Source: Jiangella sp. DSM 45060
Lineage (GTDB): Bacteria; Actinomycetota; Actinomycetes; Jiangellales; Jiangellaceae
NCBI RefSeq assembly: GCF_900105175.1
Contig: NZ_LT629771.1
Coordinates: 5,102,501 to 5,166,500 of the forward strand
Direction: 5' to 3'
DNA length: 64,000 nt
Each line of letters starts with the position of its first letter. Position 1 is the stretch's first letter. Of this stretch, positions 34,286-43,406 are shown in pieces. The notes beneath the pieces are model-generated. The model had not been told where the DNA came from. It ran no database searches and was given only the letters and a program-made list of their open reading frames with translations. The translations under genes and the position numbers were made by a program.

Positions 34286-37200
34286 TCAGCCGGTGCCGAC
34301 GGTGCTCTGTGCGGCGGCGCGGAGCACGGCGCCGCGTTCCCGCGTGGTGAGCAGCGCCGCGACCTCGGGCTGGTCGAGCACCTCGCCGACGTGGCGGACG
34401 AACTCGCCGTGGTCGGTCCACTCCTCGCCGTCGAGGATGAGGTCACCGACGGTGCAGCCGTCGGCCAGCGCCCGGTTCGGGACGCCGCTGTCGACGTCGC
34501 CGACGACGATGGTCGTCCGGGTGTCCGGCGTGGGACAGGCGGCCGGCTCGTCGTCCGGGTTCACCCTGAAGTGGTCGAACCCGACCTCGACCGGCGCCGT
34601 CTGACCTCGCCCCTGGTGCAGCGGGCCGACACCGCCGTCGGTGATACCGGTGTTCTCGACCGTGCCGGGCAGCTCGATCCAGGTGACGCCGTCGACGCTG
34701 ACCCAGCCGGTGAACGTCGTGCCGGACTTGCGCAGCCGGAACCACCACTCGTCGCCCGGGTTGGCCGGCGCCGGCTGCAGGTTCGGCTGGGTCGCCGACG
34801 GCACGTCGTTGGTCTCCGAGCGCAGCTCCACCCGCAGCGTCCGCGGCTGGCCGGGCAGGTTGTCGGCGACGAGGTCGAGCTTCACGTAGTCGCCGTCGTC
34901 CTGGTAGTACTGCAGCCCGACCTGCTGGTAGCGCTGCTCCAGCGGCGCGTGCACCTTGGTCTCGATCAGCCAGTCCTCGTCCGGGCCGATCGGCTGCAGG
35001 AACTGGTTCTGCACCGGCGGGGAGTTGTTGGCGCCGAAGTTGCCGCCCGACGTCGTCCTCACCCAGAGCCGTCCGTCGGCGAGGCGGTGGTCGGTGGCCA
35101 CCTCGCGGACGATCCGCGACCACCGGCAGGTGTCCAGCTCGGCGCCGTCGAACTCGTCGTCGCCGACGGGGCACTGCGGACGCGGTTCGGCCACGCCGTC
35201 GCCGTTGTAGCGCAGCCAGTCGACCGAGAGCAGGTCCGGGCCGCCCGGCGTGTAGCCGTCGCGCGCCTGGAAGACCATGAACAGCTCGAACGAGCCGCCG
35301 GGGTCGGTCAGCGGCACGTCCAGCTCCTGCACGACGTCCCAGCTGCCGTTGCTGAGCACCTCGACGCTGCCGAGCAGGTCGCCGTCCGGCGCGTCCTTGC
35401 GGAACTCGATGACGCCGCCCTGGCCCGCCGACGACGCCCCGACGGTGACCGAATCGATGCCGTGGAAGCTCACGGGGTCGTAGGACACCCAGTCGCCGGG
35501 CCGGATCTCGCCCAGCCGCACCCCGGCGCTGGAGCCGGCCCGGGCCAGCGGCGTGACGCCGCTGTTGCCGTCGTAATACTCCGCCTCGGTGCGCTTGGTG
35601 CGCAGCTGGACGCCGGACGCGCCGGTCAGCGTGCCGACGCCGTCGCCGCCGCGGTCGACGTAGACGCCCTCGAGCACGTAGTACAGGTTGACGTCGCCGC
35701 CGTGGCCGCCGTCGGTCATGGTCGGGACGACGCCCTCGCAGCCCTCGACGGTGTCCAGCGGATGGGCGTGCTCGTCGTGGCCGAGCAGCGTCTGCACCAG
35801 CACGTCCTCGCAGGCGATGCCGCCGTCGGCGATCGAGCCGTCCTCCGCGTCCTCCACCGACACCCGGTACGGCACCTGGTCGCCGAACTCGAAGAACCCG
35901 CCGTCCGGCGGCAGCTCGACCGTCACGACCGGCCGGGTGTTGCCGACCACCACCTGCACCGCGGCCAGCGCCTCGCGGCCCTCCTCGTCGGTGACGGTGA
36001 GCCGGGCCTGGTAGGTGCCGTTCGCGGTGTAGACGTGCGACGGGTTCGCCTCGGTGGCGCTGCCGCCGTCGCCGAAGTCCCACGCGTACGTGACCGGCAG
36101 GCCCTGCGGGTGCCCGCTGCCGGCGCTGGAGAACTGGACGGTCAGCGGCGCCTGCCCGTCGGACGGGGTGGCCGCCGCGCGCGCCGTCGGCGGCCGGTCG
36201 CCGGCGACGTAGTCGATGCGGTAGATGCCGGAGTCGTCGTTCGGCTCACCGCGCAGCGCGCCGCCGAAGTTGCTGCCCCACTCGATGACGTAGAGCGAGC
36301 CGTCCGGCCCGAAGTCCATGTCCATCGGCCGGATCCAGGTCTGGTCGATGCCCCACGGGTCGACGGAGTAGACGTCGCCCGCGCTCGCGGACGGGTAACG
36401 GTCGCCGACGTGGTCCTCGGCCAGCACGGACACCGTCTTGATCCAGCGCCGGTCCCACTCGGCGATGAACCACTTGCCGTCGTAGGAGGCGGGGAACTTG
36501 GTGTCGGAGTCCAGCTCCGGGTCGTAGTCGTAGATCGGGCCGCCGTGCGGCGCGATGCCGCCGGTGCCGAACTCCGGCCAGGCGGGCGTCGCGCCGTAGT
36601 TCTCGTACATCGTCGCGCCCACCACCGGCGGCAGCTCGCGCAGGCCGGTGTTGTTCGGCGAGTCGTTGACGGGGTTCGCGCAGTCGAACGGCGCGCCGGC
36701 GGTCGCCGTCGCGAAGTCGTAGTCGTGGAACGGCCGGTTCGGCCCGATGCAGTACGGCCAGCCGTAGTTGCCGGCCTCGGTGATGAGGTTCCACTCGCCG
36801 TGCGCCTGCGGCCCGCGCGTCGTGCTGTCGCTGCGCGCGTCCGGGGAGTGCTCGCCCAGCAGGACGTCGCCGGTGGCGTCGTCGACCCGGAACCGGAACG
36901 GGTTGCGGAAGCCCATCGCGTAGATCTCCGGGCGCGCGCCCGCCGTCCCCGGCGCGAACAGGTTGCCGTCCGGGACGGTGTAGCCGCCGTCGTCGGTCGG
37001 CGTGATGCGGATCAGCTTGCCGCGCAGGTCGTTCGTGTTCGCCGACGTCGACTGCGCGTCGTAGTGCGCCCGGCCGCTGCGCTCGTCGATCGGCGCGTAG
37101 CCGCCGGACTCGAACGGGTCGATGTTGTCGCCGATGGCCACGTACAGGTTGCCGGCCGCGTCGAAGTCCATCGCGCCGCCCATGTGCACGCCGGACCGGT

Positions 37201-38437
37201 TCCGCTGCCGGTACGTCGGGATCTCGAGCAGTACCTGCTCCGACGCGAGGTCGAGCTGGTTCTCCGTCGTCAGGTCGAACCGCGAGATCTGGATCTTCGC
37301 TTCCGTGGCGTGCGAGTAGGTGAGGTAGATCCACCGGTTCGTCGCGAAGTCCGGGTCGACGGCGACGCCCAGCAGGCCGTCGGAGTCGGGCGTGTACACC
37401 GGCACCGTCCCCGCCGTCGTCACCCCGAGCGTCGACTGGTCGATCACCTTCACCGCGCCGCCCCGCTCGACGAACACGACCTCGTTCTCGGTCAGGAAGC
37501 CCAGCGCCATCGGGTCGGCCGGGTTCGAGGCGATCTGCACCTTGTCGAAGCTGTCCTCGACGGTGCCGCCGCAGTCGCCGTCCGCGACGCCGGCCGCCCA
37601 CTCGATGCCGCCCCTGAGATGCTCGACGAACTCGGCGTCGTCGAACGCCGCGGGGCTGTGGCCGCCCGCGGTGTACCAGGACCGGCCGCCGTCGTAGATC
37701 TGGCACCACGAGAACGGGTGGTTCGGGCCCTCGGTGAGACCGGCGATGCCGACCTTGGTGTCGACCCAGGCCAGGACGTGTGCGTCGCCGACGACGCGCT
37801 GATTCCAGTTGTACCACTCCTCCTCGAACTCCCAGAGCTCCGGCAGATTCGCCGTGGAGGGATGCACCCGGTCGGTCACCTTCACCCGGCCGTCGATGGT
37901 CCCGTCGGGGTTCGTGCCCGGCGGATGGTTGGTGAAGATCGACCCGACCAGCCCCTCGTACCACGCCCAGTCCCGCTCGGCGGCCGTCGCCGCGTGCAGG
38001 CCGGTGAAGCCGCCGCCGGCCTGGATGTAGCGCTGGAACGCGGCCCGCTGCTCAGCGTTGAGCAGGTCGCCGCTCTGCGGGGTCGAGTTCGTGTTGTTGA
38101 AGATGACGACGTCGAACGTCGCGAGGTCCGCGTCGTTGAAGACGGTCGAGTCGTCGGTCGTGACGACCTCGAAGTCATGCGCGGCGCCGAGTTGCTCGAT
38201 GGCGGCCTGACCAGCGGGGATCGACTGGTGGTAGAAGTTGGTGACCTTGGAGAACACGAGCGCGCGGAACCGCGGCGCCGCTTGCTCGGCCGGCTCCGGC
38301 TGCGCGGTGGTGGCCGCGCTGGTGGTGGCTCCGGCGGCTGTGGCTGCGGTGCCGGCCGCGGCCGCGCCGACCAGGGCGGTCGGCAGCAGGGCCAGCGCGG
38401 TGACGATCGAGGTGAGGCGGCGGGTGCTCCGGGACAT
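34286..38437 (-). CDS. Secreted ThuA / PQQ-type sugar dehydrogenase / PKD multidomain protein
   Basis: A 1383-residue exported protein. After a signal peptide (LTSIVTALALLPTALVGAAAA) come a ThuA-like domain (about 60-290: ALVFSKVTNFYHQS, GGGFTGLHAA), a soluble glucose/sorbosone-dehydrogenase beta-propeller (about 300-740: MALGFLTENEVVFVERGG, DGLLGVAVDPDF, HMGGAMDFDAAGNLYVAIGD, GFRNPFRFRVD), a PKD domain (about 765-850: YAWDFGDGGSATEANPSHVY), a region with a carbohydrate-binding-like YYDGNSGV block, and a C-terminal concanavalin-like module. It probably oxidises or binds sugars outside the cell. The ATG at 38437 follows AAGGAGG. LacI-type operators sit in its promoter, but no lacI gene is nearby. 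Confidence 0.85.
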   Translation of the reverse strand: MSRSTRRLTSIVTALALLPTALVGAAAAGTAATAAGATTSAATTAQPEPAEQAAPRFRALVFSKVTNFYHQSIPAGQAAIEQLGAAHDFEVVTTDDSTVFNDADLATFDVVIFNNTNSTPQSGDLLNAEQRAAFQRYIQAGGGFTGLHAATAAERDWAWYEGLVGSIFTNHPPGTNPDGTIDGRVKVTDRVHPSTANLPELWEFEEEWYNWNQRVVGDAHVLAWVDTKVGIAGLTEGPNHPFSWCQIYDGGRSWYTAGGHSPAAFDDAEFVEHLRGGIEWAAGVADGDCGGTVEDSFDKVQIASNPADPMALGFLTENEVVFVERGGAVKVIDQSTLGVTTAGTVPVYTPDSDGLLGVAVDPDFATNRWIYLTYSHATEAKIQISRFDLTTENQLDLASEQVLLEIPTYRQRNRSGVHMGGAMDFDAAGNLYVAIGDNIDPFESGGYAPIDERSGRAHYDAQSTSANTNDLRGKLIRITPTDDGGYTVPDGNLFAPGTAGARPEIYAMGFRNPFRFRVDDATGDVLLGEHSPDARSDSTTRGPQAHGEWNLITEAGNYGWPYCIGPNRPFHDYDFATATAGAPFDCANPVNDSPNNTGLRELPPVVGATMYENYGATPAWPEFGTGGIAPHGGPIYDYDPELDSDTKFPASYDGKWFIAEWDRRWIKTVSVLAEDHVGDRYPSASAGDVYSVDPWGIDQTWIRPMDMDFGPDGSLYVIEWGSNFGGALRGEPNDDSGIYRIDYVAGDRPPTARAAATPSDGQAPLTVQFSSAGSGHPQGLPVTYAWDFGDGGSATEANPSHVYTANGTYQARLTVTDEEGREALAAVQVVVGNTRPVVTVELPPDGGFFEFGDQVPYRVSVEDAEDGSIADGGIACEDVLVQTLLGHDEHAHPLDTVEGCEGVVPTMTDGGHGGDVNLYYVLEGVYVDRGGDGVGTLTGASGVQLRTKRTEAEYYDGNSGVTPLARAGSSAGVRLGEIRPGDWVSYDPVSFHGIDSVTVGASSAGQGGVIEFRKDAPDGDLLGSVEVLSNGSWDVVQELDVPLTDPGGSFELFMVFQARDGYTPGGPDLLSVDWLRYNGDGVAEPRPQCPVGDDEFDGAELDTCRWSRIVREVATDHRLADGRLWVRTTSGGNFGANNSPPVQNQFLQPIGPDEDWLIETKVHAPLEQRYQQVGLQYYQDDGDYVKLDLVADNLPGQPRTLRVELRSETNDVPSATQPNLQPAPANPGDEWWFRLRKSGTTFTGWVSVDGVTWIELPGTVENTGITDGGVGPLHQGRGQTAPVEVGFDHFRVNPDDEPAACPTPDTRTTIVVGDVDSGVPNRALADGCTVGDLILDGEEWTDHGEFVRHVGEVLDQPEVAALLTTRERGAVLRAAAQSTVGTG

Positions 38438-38452
38438 CGGGCCTCCTTGACC

Positions 38453-38468
38453 GGGAAAGCGCCTTCCC
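38453..38468 (-). promoter_or_regulatory. LacI-family operator, proximal site
   Basis: GGGAAAGCGCCTTCCC is a near-perfect palindrome close to the GGGAAAGCGCTTTCCC form common for actinobacterial LacI-type sugar repressors. It lies 15 bp upstream of the ThuA/dehydrogenase start codon. Confidence 0.7.
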
Positions 38469-38498
38469 ACGAGCCGGAGAGCGGCAGGTGGATGGATT

Positions 38499-38513
38499 GG
38501 TAAGGGCTTTCCC
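38499..38513 (-). promoter_or_regulatory. LacI-family operator, distal site
   Basis: GGTAAGGGCTTTCCC keeps one perfect half-site (GGGCTTTCCC) of the same operator, 46 bp upstream of the proximal one. Two sites suggest looping or cooperative repression. Confidence 0.55.
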
Positions 38514-38628
38514 GCGTACGCTAGGGGCTTTCGCCAGCCGCCGTCAATAGTCCGCCGGCACCGTGCGGTTCGCGCACCTCGCGGGTCACGTCGCAGATCG
38601 TGCGAGTGACGTCACAGGTGGCGGAGTA

Positions 38629-38678
38629 CGGTCCCCGCCCGGCTGGGAGGACTCCCACCCTATGGGCGGGCACCGACA
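38629..38678 (-). repeat. Dispersed palindromic repeat, copy C
   Basis: Same orientation as copy B. The inner hairpin is perfect here: TGGGAG-GA-CTCCCA. The outer arms are CGGTCCCCGCCCG and CGGGCACCG-type. The only copy not between convergent genes; it lies between the sugar-dehydrogenase promoter and the 3' end of marR. Confidence 0.87.
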
Positions 38679-38817
38679 ACGCCCGCGCGCTGACCTACCG
38701 CACATCGACACAGGGCACGGCGGCAGGCCGGTGACGCCGCGGTGACCGGGCGTCACCAAACCCCCACACCGAGCTCTCGCGGCGGAGAAACGGGCAGAAG
38801 GGGCCGGCGAACCGGCG

Positions 38818-39273
38818 TCAGGGCTCGATGCGCCGGAGCAGCTGCGACAGCGTCGCCAGTTCCACGTCGTCGAAGCGGCCGACGACGTAGTCGTGGACGC
38901 CGCGGAGGTGGGTGCCGGTGGCCTCGCGCAGCCGCTCGTACCCCGCGTCCGTCAGCACCGCGTAGAAGCCGCGGCCGTCGCGTTCGGCCTGGGTGCGTTC
39001 GAGCAGGCCCTCGTCGACCATGCGGTCGACGAGGCGGGTGAGACCGCTGGGCGAGAGCATGACGCGCTCGGCCAGCTCGCTCATGCGCAGCCGCCGGCCG
39101 TCGGCCTCGAGCAGGCGCACCAGCACGTCGTACCAGGCGAGCGGGAGGTCGTGGCTGGTGAGGAGGTCAGCTTCGAGGCGCCGCATGACCCGGGACTGGG
39201 CGCGGATGAACAGACGCCACACCTCGAGCTGCTCAGGAGTGACCCACTGATCGGTGTCCTTGCTGGCCGTCAT
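38818..39273 (-). CDS. MarR-family transcriptional regulator
   Basis: A 151-residue winged-helix regulator. The DNA-binding core is LRMSELAERVMLSPSGLTRLVDRM, then DEGLLERTQAERDGRGFYAVLTDAG with the wing (DGRGFYAVLT). The helical ends form the dimer interface. It is divergent from mrp with 69 bp between the starts, a position from which it could control itself or mrp. No clear palindrome is visible in that gap. The ligand is unknown. Confidence 0.9.
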   Translation of the reverse strand: MTASKDTDQWVTPEQLEVWRLFIRAQSRVMRRLEADLLTSHDLPLAWYDVLVRLLEADGRRLRMSELAERVMLSPSGLTRLVDRMVDEGLLERTQAERDGRGFYAVLTDAGYERLREATGTHLRGVHDYVVGRFDDVELATLSQLLRRIEP

Positions 39274-39329
39274 GGTGTCCAGATCCTAGACGCCGGTGCC
39301 CGCCGGGCGGCGCAGAAGCGCGGCGGACG

Positions 39330-39335
39330 TAGCAT
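39330..39335 (+). promoter_or_regulatory. Leaderless -10 element for mrp
   Basis: TAGCAT ends 7 nt before the ATG and no Shine-Dalgarno is present, so transcription probably starts at or beside the start codon. Confidence 0.55.
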
Positions 39336-39342
39336 CGACACC

Positions 39343-40491
39343 ATGAGTGCGCTCCCCACCGTCGACGACGTCACCGCGGCCCTGGCCGGGGTGAAGGATC
39401 CGGAGATCAAGCGGCCCATCACCGAGCTGAACATGGTGAAGTCGGTCGACGTCGCGGCCGACGGGCGGGTCACGGTCGCGGTCTACCTCACGGTGGCCGG
39501 CTGTCCGCTGCGCGACACCATCACCCGCGACGTCACCGCGGCCGTCATGGCGCTGCAGGGCAGCACGTCCGTCGAGGTGGTGCTCGACGTCATGTCGGCC
39601 GAGCAGCGCAAGGAGCTGTCCCAGCAGCTGCGCGGCGGCGCGCCGGAGCGGGAGATCCCGTTCACCAAGCCCGACTCGCTCACCCGCGTCTACGCGGTCG
39701 CGTCCGGCAAGGGCGGGGTCGGCAAGTCGTCGGTCACGGCGAACCTCGCCGCCGCCATGGCGGCCGACGGCGTCCGGGTGGGGCTGGTCGACGCCGACAT
39801 CTACGGCCACTCCATCCCGCGCATGTTCGGGGTCGAGGGGTCGCAGCCGACGGTGGTCGAGCGCATGATCATGCCGGTCCCGGCGCACGGCGTGAAGCTG
39901 ATCTCGACGGAGATGTTCAAGCCCGACCGCGACATCCCGGTCGCCTGGCGCGGGCCCATGCTGCACCGCGCGCTGCAGCAGTTCCTCACCGACGTCTACT
40001 GGGGCGACCTCGACGTCCTGCTGCTCGACCTCCCGCCCGGCACCGGCGACGTCGCCATCTCGCTGGCGCAGCTGCTGCCCAACGCCGAGATCGTGGTCGT
40101 CACGACACCGCAGCTGGCGGCCGCCGAGGTGGCCGAGCGGGCCGGGTCCATCGCCATGCAGACGCACCAGCAGGTGGCCGGCGTCATCGAGAACATGTCG
40201 TTCCTGCCGTGCCCGCACTGCGGCCCGGAGCACCGCCTCGAGCTGTTCGGCAGCGGCGGCGGGCAGCGCGTGGCCGACGGCCTGTCGAAGCGGCTCGGCT
40301 CCACGGTGCCGCTGCTCGGCGAGATCCCCATCGACACCCGGCTGCGCGAGGGCGGCGACGCCGGCACGCCATTGGTGCTGGACGAGGCGGACGCCCCGGC
40401 GGCGGCCACGCTGCGGCAGGTGGCCAAGCGGTTGTCGCACCGCCAGCGCGGCCTGGCCGGCATGTCGCTCAGCCTCTCCCCGGCGGGCTGA
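39343..40491 (+). CDS. mrp: Mrp/ApbC-family iron-sulfur carrier ATPase
   Basis: A 382-residue protein. Residues 1-100 are a DUF59/MIP18-type domain (GVKDPEIKRPITELNMV, then TVAGCPLRD). The P-loop domain follows with the deviant Walker A SGKGGVGKSS, switch VDADIYGHS, DLPPGTGD, and the cysteine pair FLPCPHCG that ligates the bridging Fe-S cluster. It loads Fe-S clusters onto target proteins. The ATG at 39343 looks leaderless. In related actinobacteria mrp lies convergent to and close to tatB; here about 12 kb separate them. Confidence 0.93.
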   Translation: MSALPTVDDVTAALAGVKDPEIKRPITELNMVKSVDVAADGRVTVAVYLTVAGCPLRDTITRDVTAAVMALQGSTSVEVVLDVMSAEQRKELSQQLRGGAPEREIPFTKPDSLTRVYAVASGKGGVGKSSVTANLAAAMAADGVRVGLVDADIYGHSIPRMFGVEGSQPTVVERMIMPVPAHGVKLISTEMFKPDRDIPVAWRGPMLHRALQQFLTDVYWGDLDVLLLDLPPGTGDVAISLAQLLPNAEIVVVTTPQLAAAEVAERAGSIAMQTHQQVAGVIENMSFLPCPHCGPEHRLELFGSGGGQRVADGLSKRLGSTVPLLGEIPIDTRLREGGDAGTPLVLDEADAPAAATLRQVAKRLSHRQRGLAGMSLSLSPAG

Positions 40492-40506
40492 TGGCAGGGT
40501 CGGCGG

Positions 40507-41373
40507 ATGCGTCGTGTCGCCGTCCTGCTCAGCGCCTTGCTCGTCGTCGCCTGTGGTGACGGCGACGGCGGCAGCTCGGCGACCCCGTCCGGCGAGCCGC
40601 CGGGCAGCCCCGTCACCGCGGACCTCACCGTCCCGCCGGGCACGGTCCTGCTCGGGGCGCCGTTCCCGCACGCCGGTGGGACGGAGGCGCTGCTGCTGGT
40701 CGACGGCGATCCGGTCGCGGCGTTCGGCGACCTCGTCGACCAGGTCCGCGCCGCCGGGCTGGAACCGCTGACCTACCACCCGGACGACGACGCGGAGCCC
40801 GCGACCTGCCGGCTCCGCGACGACGACCCGTCCACGCTGGAGTGCGAGACGCACGCGTTCGGCCCCGACGGCTACCGGCTCGACCTCACCCTACTGGTCA
40901 GCGAGGACGACAACCCGTACCTGTCGTTCGTCCGGGTCGCCGAGGTCACCGGCAGCCCGTCGTCGCCGCTGCCGGACCTGGAGGCCGAGGCGCCCACCCC
41001 GGACGGCGAGTCGCCGGTCACGCCGCCGCCGGTCCCGGACGAGTTGCCCGGGCCGGGCGACCCGATCGGCGCGCCGTTCGCCCCGTCCGGCGAGGAGCAC
41101 ACGCTGCTCGACGGGTACGAGCTGCTCGCCCCGCCCGTCCCGGCGACGTGCGCGACCGGCGGGTTCGTCGCCGTCGTCCGCGGCACCGGCGGCCAGAGCA
41201 CCGCCGACGCCGTCGCCGCGTGGGCCGAGCACCTGGGCGAGGAGTCGTTCGCGCAGGTCCCCGAGCCGGACGTCGACGCGACGGGCCGGGTCGTCCTCAG
41301 CGGGGCGGGCGCCGGGACGGTCACCGTCACCGGTGCGGGCGAGTACGTGCTGCTGGACCGTTGTAATGACTGA
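40507..41373 (+). CDS. Lipoprotein of unknown function
   Basis: A 288-residue exported protein with signal peptide MRRVAVLLSALLVVAC, a canonical lipobox whose cysteine would carry the lipid. The mature protein is Asp- and Pro-rich, with two similar halves: TVLLGAPFPHAGGTEALLLVDG and DPIGAPFAPSGEEHTLLDGYEL suggest an internal repeat of one domain. It has no family I recognise. It follows mrp by 15 bp and abuts the multicopper oxidase stop directly. Confidence 0.7.
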   Translation: MRRVAVLLSALLVVACGDGDGGSSATPSGEPPGSPVTADLTVPPGTVLLGAPFPHAGGTEALLLVDGDPVAAFGDLVDQVRAAGLEPLTYHPDDDAEPATCRLRDDDPSTLECETHAFGPDGYRLDLTLLVSEDDNPYLSFVRVAEVTGSPSSPLPDLEAEAPTPDGESPVTPPPVPDELPGPGDPIGAPFAPSGEEHTLLDGYELLAPPVPATCATGGFVAVVRGTGGQSTADAVAAWAEHLGEESFAQVPEPDVDATGRVVLSGAGAGTVTVTGAGEYVLLDRCND

Positions 41374-42867
41374 TCATTCCGGCTCGTTCGCGCCGGGCCC
41401 GCCGATCCGGAACGGCGTGTACACCCCGGCGTAGGCGAGGTGCGCCACCAGCCCGTCGGCGGCGTGCGGCAGGTCGTGGCAGTGGTCCAGCCAGATCCCC
41501 GGGTTGTCCGCGACGAACGCGATCTCGTACGTCTCGCCCCGTCCGACGTCGAGCGAGTCGACGATCCACGGGCTGCCGGTGGCGGGTTCGCCGTCGCGGC
41601 TGAGCACGACGGCGTGGTGGCCGTGCAGGTGCATGGGGTGGTTGTCGGCGCCGGAGTTCTCGATCCGCAGGCGCACGACGTCGCCGTCGCGGACCACGAA
41701 CATCGGCACGTCGGGGAACATCCGCCCGTTGATCGTCCAGTACCGGCCCGGCACGCCGTCGACCAGCCCGAACCGGCGCCCGATCCGGTACTCGAAGCTG
41801 CGGCCGGCGTCGGCCGGGTCGAAGCCGAGCGGCGCCGGCGTGCCGTAACGCAGCAGGTCGACGGTGTCCGCGGGCGGGTCGCTCGCGGACGGGTCCGCAG
41901 CGCCCGGCGGCCCGGCCACGACAGCCACCCCACCCGCCTCCACCCGCACCGCCGTCCCGTCCGCCGGCACCGCGAACCCGAGGTCCACCCGCCCGCCGGC
42001 GGCCAGCGTCACCGCGGCGTCCGTCACCGGACCCGGCTCGTGCACGTCGCGCCCGTCGACCGCCAGCACGCGCACCGGCACGTCCGCCGTCCACGCCCGC
42101 TTGACCTCGTTGTCCGTGTTGACCAGCCGCAGCCGCACCTCGTCGCCCGGCGCCGCGTCGACCCGCAGCCCGTCCCGGCCGTTCACCGTCGGCCGGCCGC
42201 CGTAGGTGTGCACGGCCGCGACGACGTCGTGGCCCGCCGCGACCCCCGCGCGCGGCGCGACCACCAGCACACCGAACAGCCCGCCGCGCACCTGGGCGTG
42301 CGACACCTGGTGCGAGTGGTACCAGTACGTCCCGGCGTCCTCGGCGACGAACCGGTACGTGTGCGACCCGCCGACGGCGACGGCGTCCTGGGTCACGCCG
42401 GCCACGCCGTCCTCGGCGTTCGGCACGTCGACGCCGTGCCAGTGCAGCGTGGCACCGTCCCGCACCGACGCGTTGACCAGTGTCACCTCGACGAGGTCGC
42501 CCTGCTCGACGCGCAGCTCCGGCCCCGGCGTCGTGCCGTTCAGCGTGTACCGGCCGCCGTCCTCCGTTGCGACCAGCTCGACGGCGACGTCGGCCGGCCG
42601 GTCCCGCGGGCCGGTGAGTTCGCCGACGTCGCGGTCGCCCGGCTGCCGCGGCGGCCCGTCCCAGCCGTGGCCGTCGTGCCCGCCGTGCACGGGGTCGGCG
42701 GGGCCGCCGCCGAACTCGGCGTGCCCCATGCCCATGACGGAGTACGTGTCCGGCAGCCGGCTCGACGACCACACCAGACCCGCGGCCACCAGCACCGCGA
42801 CCGCCGCCAGGCCGCCGACGACCAGCCGGTCGTTCCGGCGCGGCCGGCGCTCAGACCCGAGCGGCAT
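41374..42867 (-). CDS. Multicopper oxidase
   Basis: A 497-residue oxidase anchored by one N-terminal helix (LVVGGLAAVAVLVAAGLVW). All copper-binding motifs are present: HWHG (142-145), YHSH (183-186), NHPMHLHGHH, and the type-1 motif DHCHDLPHA. A leucine stands where the axial methionine often is, which in laccases goes with higher redox potential. It oxidises a metal or phenolic substrate with O2 outside the cell. Its start overlaps the upstream membrane protein by 17 bp, so the two are translationally coupled. A PhoP-like regulator gene lies just upstream. Confidence 0.9.
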   Translation of the reverse strand: MPLGSERRPRRNDRLVVGGLAAVAVLVAAGLVWSSSRLPDTYSVMGMGHAEFGGGPADPVHGGHDGHGWDGPPRQPGDRDVGELTGPRDRPADVAVELVATEDGGRYTLNGTTPGPELRVEQGDLVEVTLVNASVRDGATLHWHGVDVPNAEDGVAGVTQDAVAVGGSHTYRFVAEDAGTYWYHSHQVSHAQVRGGLFGVLVVAPRAGVAAGHDVVAAVHTYGGRPTVNGRDGLRVDAAPGDEVRLRLVNTDNEVKRAWTADVPVRVLAVDGRDVHEPGPVTDAAVTLAAGGRVDLGFAVPADGTAVRVEAGGVAVVAGPPGAADPSASDPPADTVDLLRYGTPAPLGFDPADAGRSFEYRIGRRFGLVDGVPGRYWTINGRMFPDVPMFVVRDGDVVRLRIENSGADNHPMHLHGHHAVVLSRDGEPATGSPWIVDSLDVGRGETYEIAFVADNPGIWLDHCHDLPHAADGLVAHLAYAGVYTPFRIGGPGANEPE

Positions 42868-43294
42868 CGCCGGTCGCCTCGGCCGGCGACGGCTCGGCCC
42901 GCGTCGCCGCACGGTACGCGACCAGCGCGAGCGTCAGGATCGCGAACGCGTTGACGGCGTGCAGCAGCCCGGCGGCCGGCAGCTCGAACGCCGCGTAGCC
43001 GAGCGTGATCTGCACCACCACGCCGAGCAGCACCAGCGCCGCCCACGTCACGCCGCGGCGCACCTTCGCCAGGAACGACACGACCAGCAGCACCAGCGCC
43101 AGCAGCGGGATCACCAGCGTCCCGCCGATGGCGTGCAGCATCGGCCCCGCGTTCGGCGGGTCGGTGTCCGTGGTGAAGATCGCGCCGTCCTCGATCTCAT
43201 GGATGAAGCCGAACGTGCCGAACGCGATCATCGCGGCCTGGAACACCACCGCCAGCGCGATCAGCCCGCTCACCACCCGATACGTCGCCCGCAT
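42851..43294 (-). CDS. Four-helix membrane protein of unknown function
   Basis: A 147-residue protein with four predicted membrane helices, starting VVSGLIALAVVFQAAMIAFGTFGFIHEIED. Histidines in FGFIHEIED, PMLHAIGG and GLLHAVNA lie near helix ends and could bind heme or copper. It is translationally coupled to the multicopper oxidase and probably works with it, for example in electron or metal handling. I do not recognise a family with certainty. Direct repeats lie upstream of its start. Confidence 0.6.
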   Translation of the reverse strand: MRATYRVVSGLIALAVVFQAAMIAFGTFGFIHEIEDGAIFTTDTDPPNAGPMLHAIGGTLVIPLLALVLLVVSFLAKVRRGVTWAALVLLGVVVQITLGYAAFELPAAGLLHAVNAFAILTLALVAYRAATRAEPSPAEATGDAARV

Positions 43295-43348
43295 GAGCGC
43301 CCCCCTCTCCTCACCTGCGACGCTACGGACCGGCGTGCGGACGAGGCA

Positions 43349-43405
43349 GGGTGCCAGCAGGCGACTGCGCGGGGTGCCAGCACCCCGTCAGACGCCGGGT
43401 GCTAG
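43349..43405 (-). promoter_or_regulatory. Direct repeats upstream of the membrane protein/multicopper oxidase operon
   Basis: GGGTGCCAGCA occurs at 43349-43359 and 43372-43382, with a shorter GGGTGCTAG at 43397-43405. Spacing of 23 and 25 bp, about two helical turns, suggests regulator binding on one face, possibly by the adjacent response regulator. Confidence 0.5.
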
Positions 43406-43406
43406 G

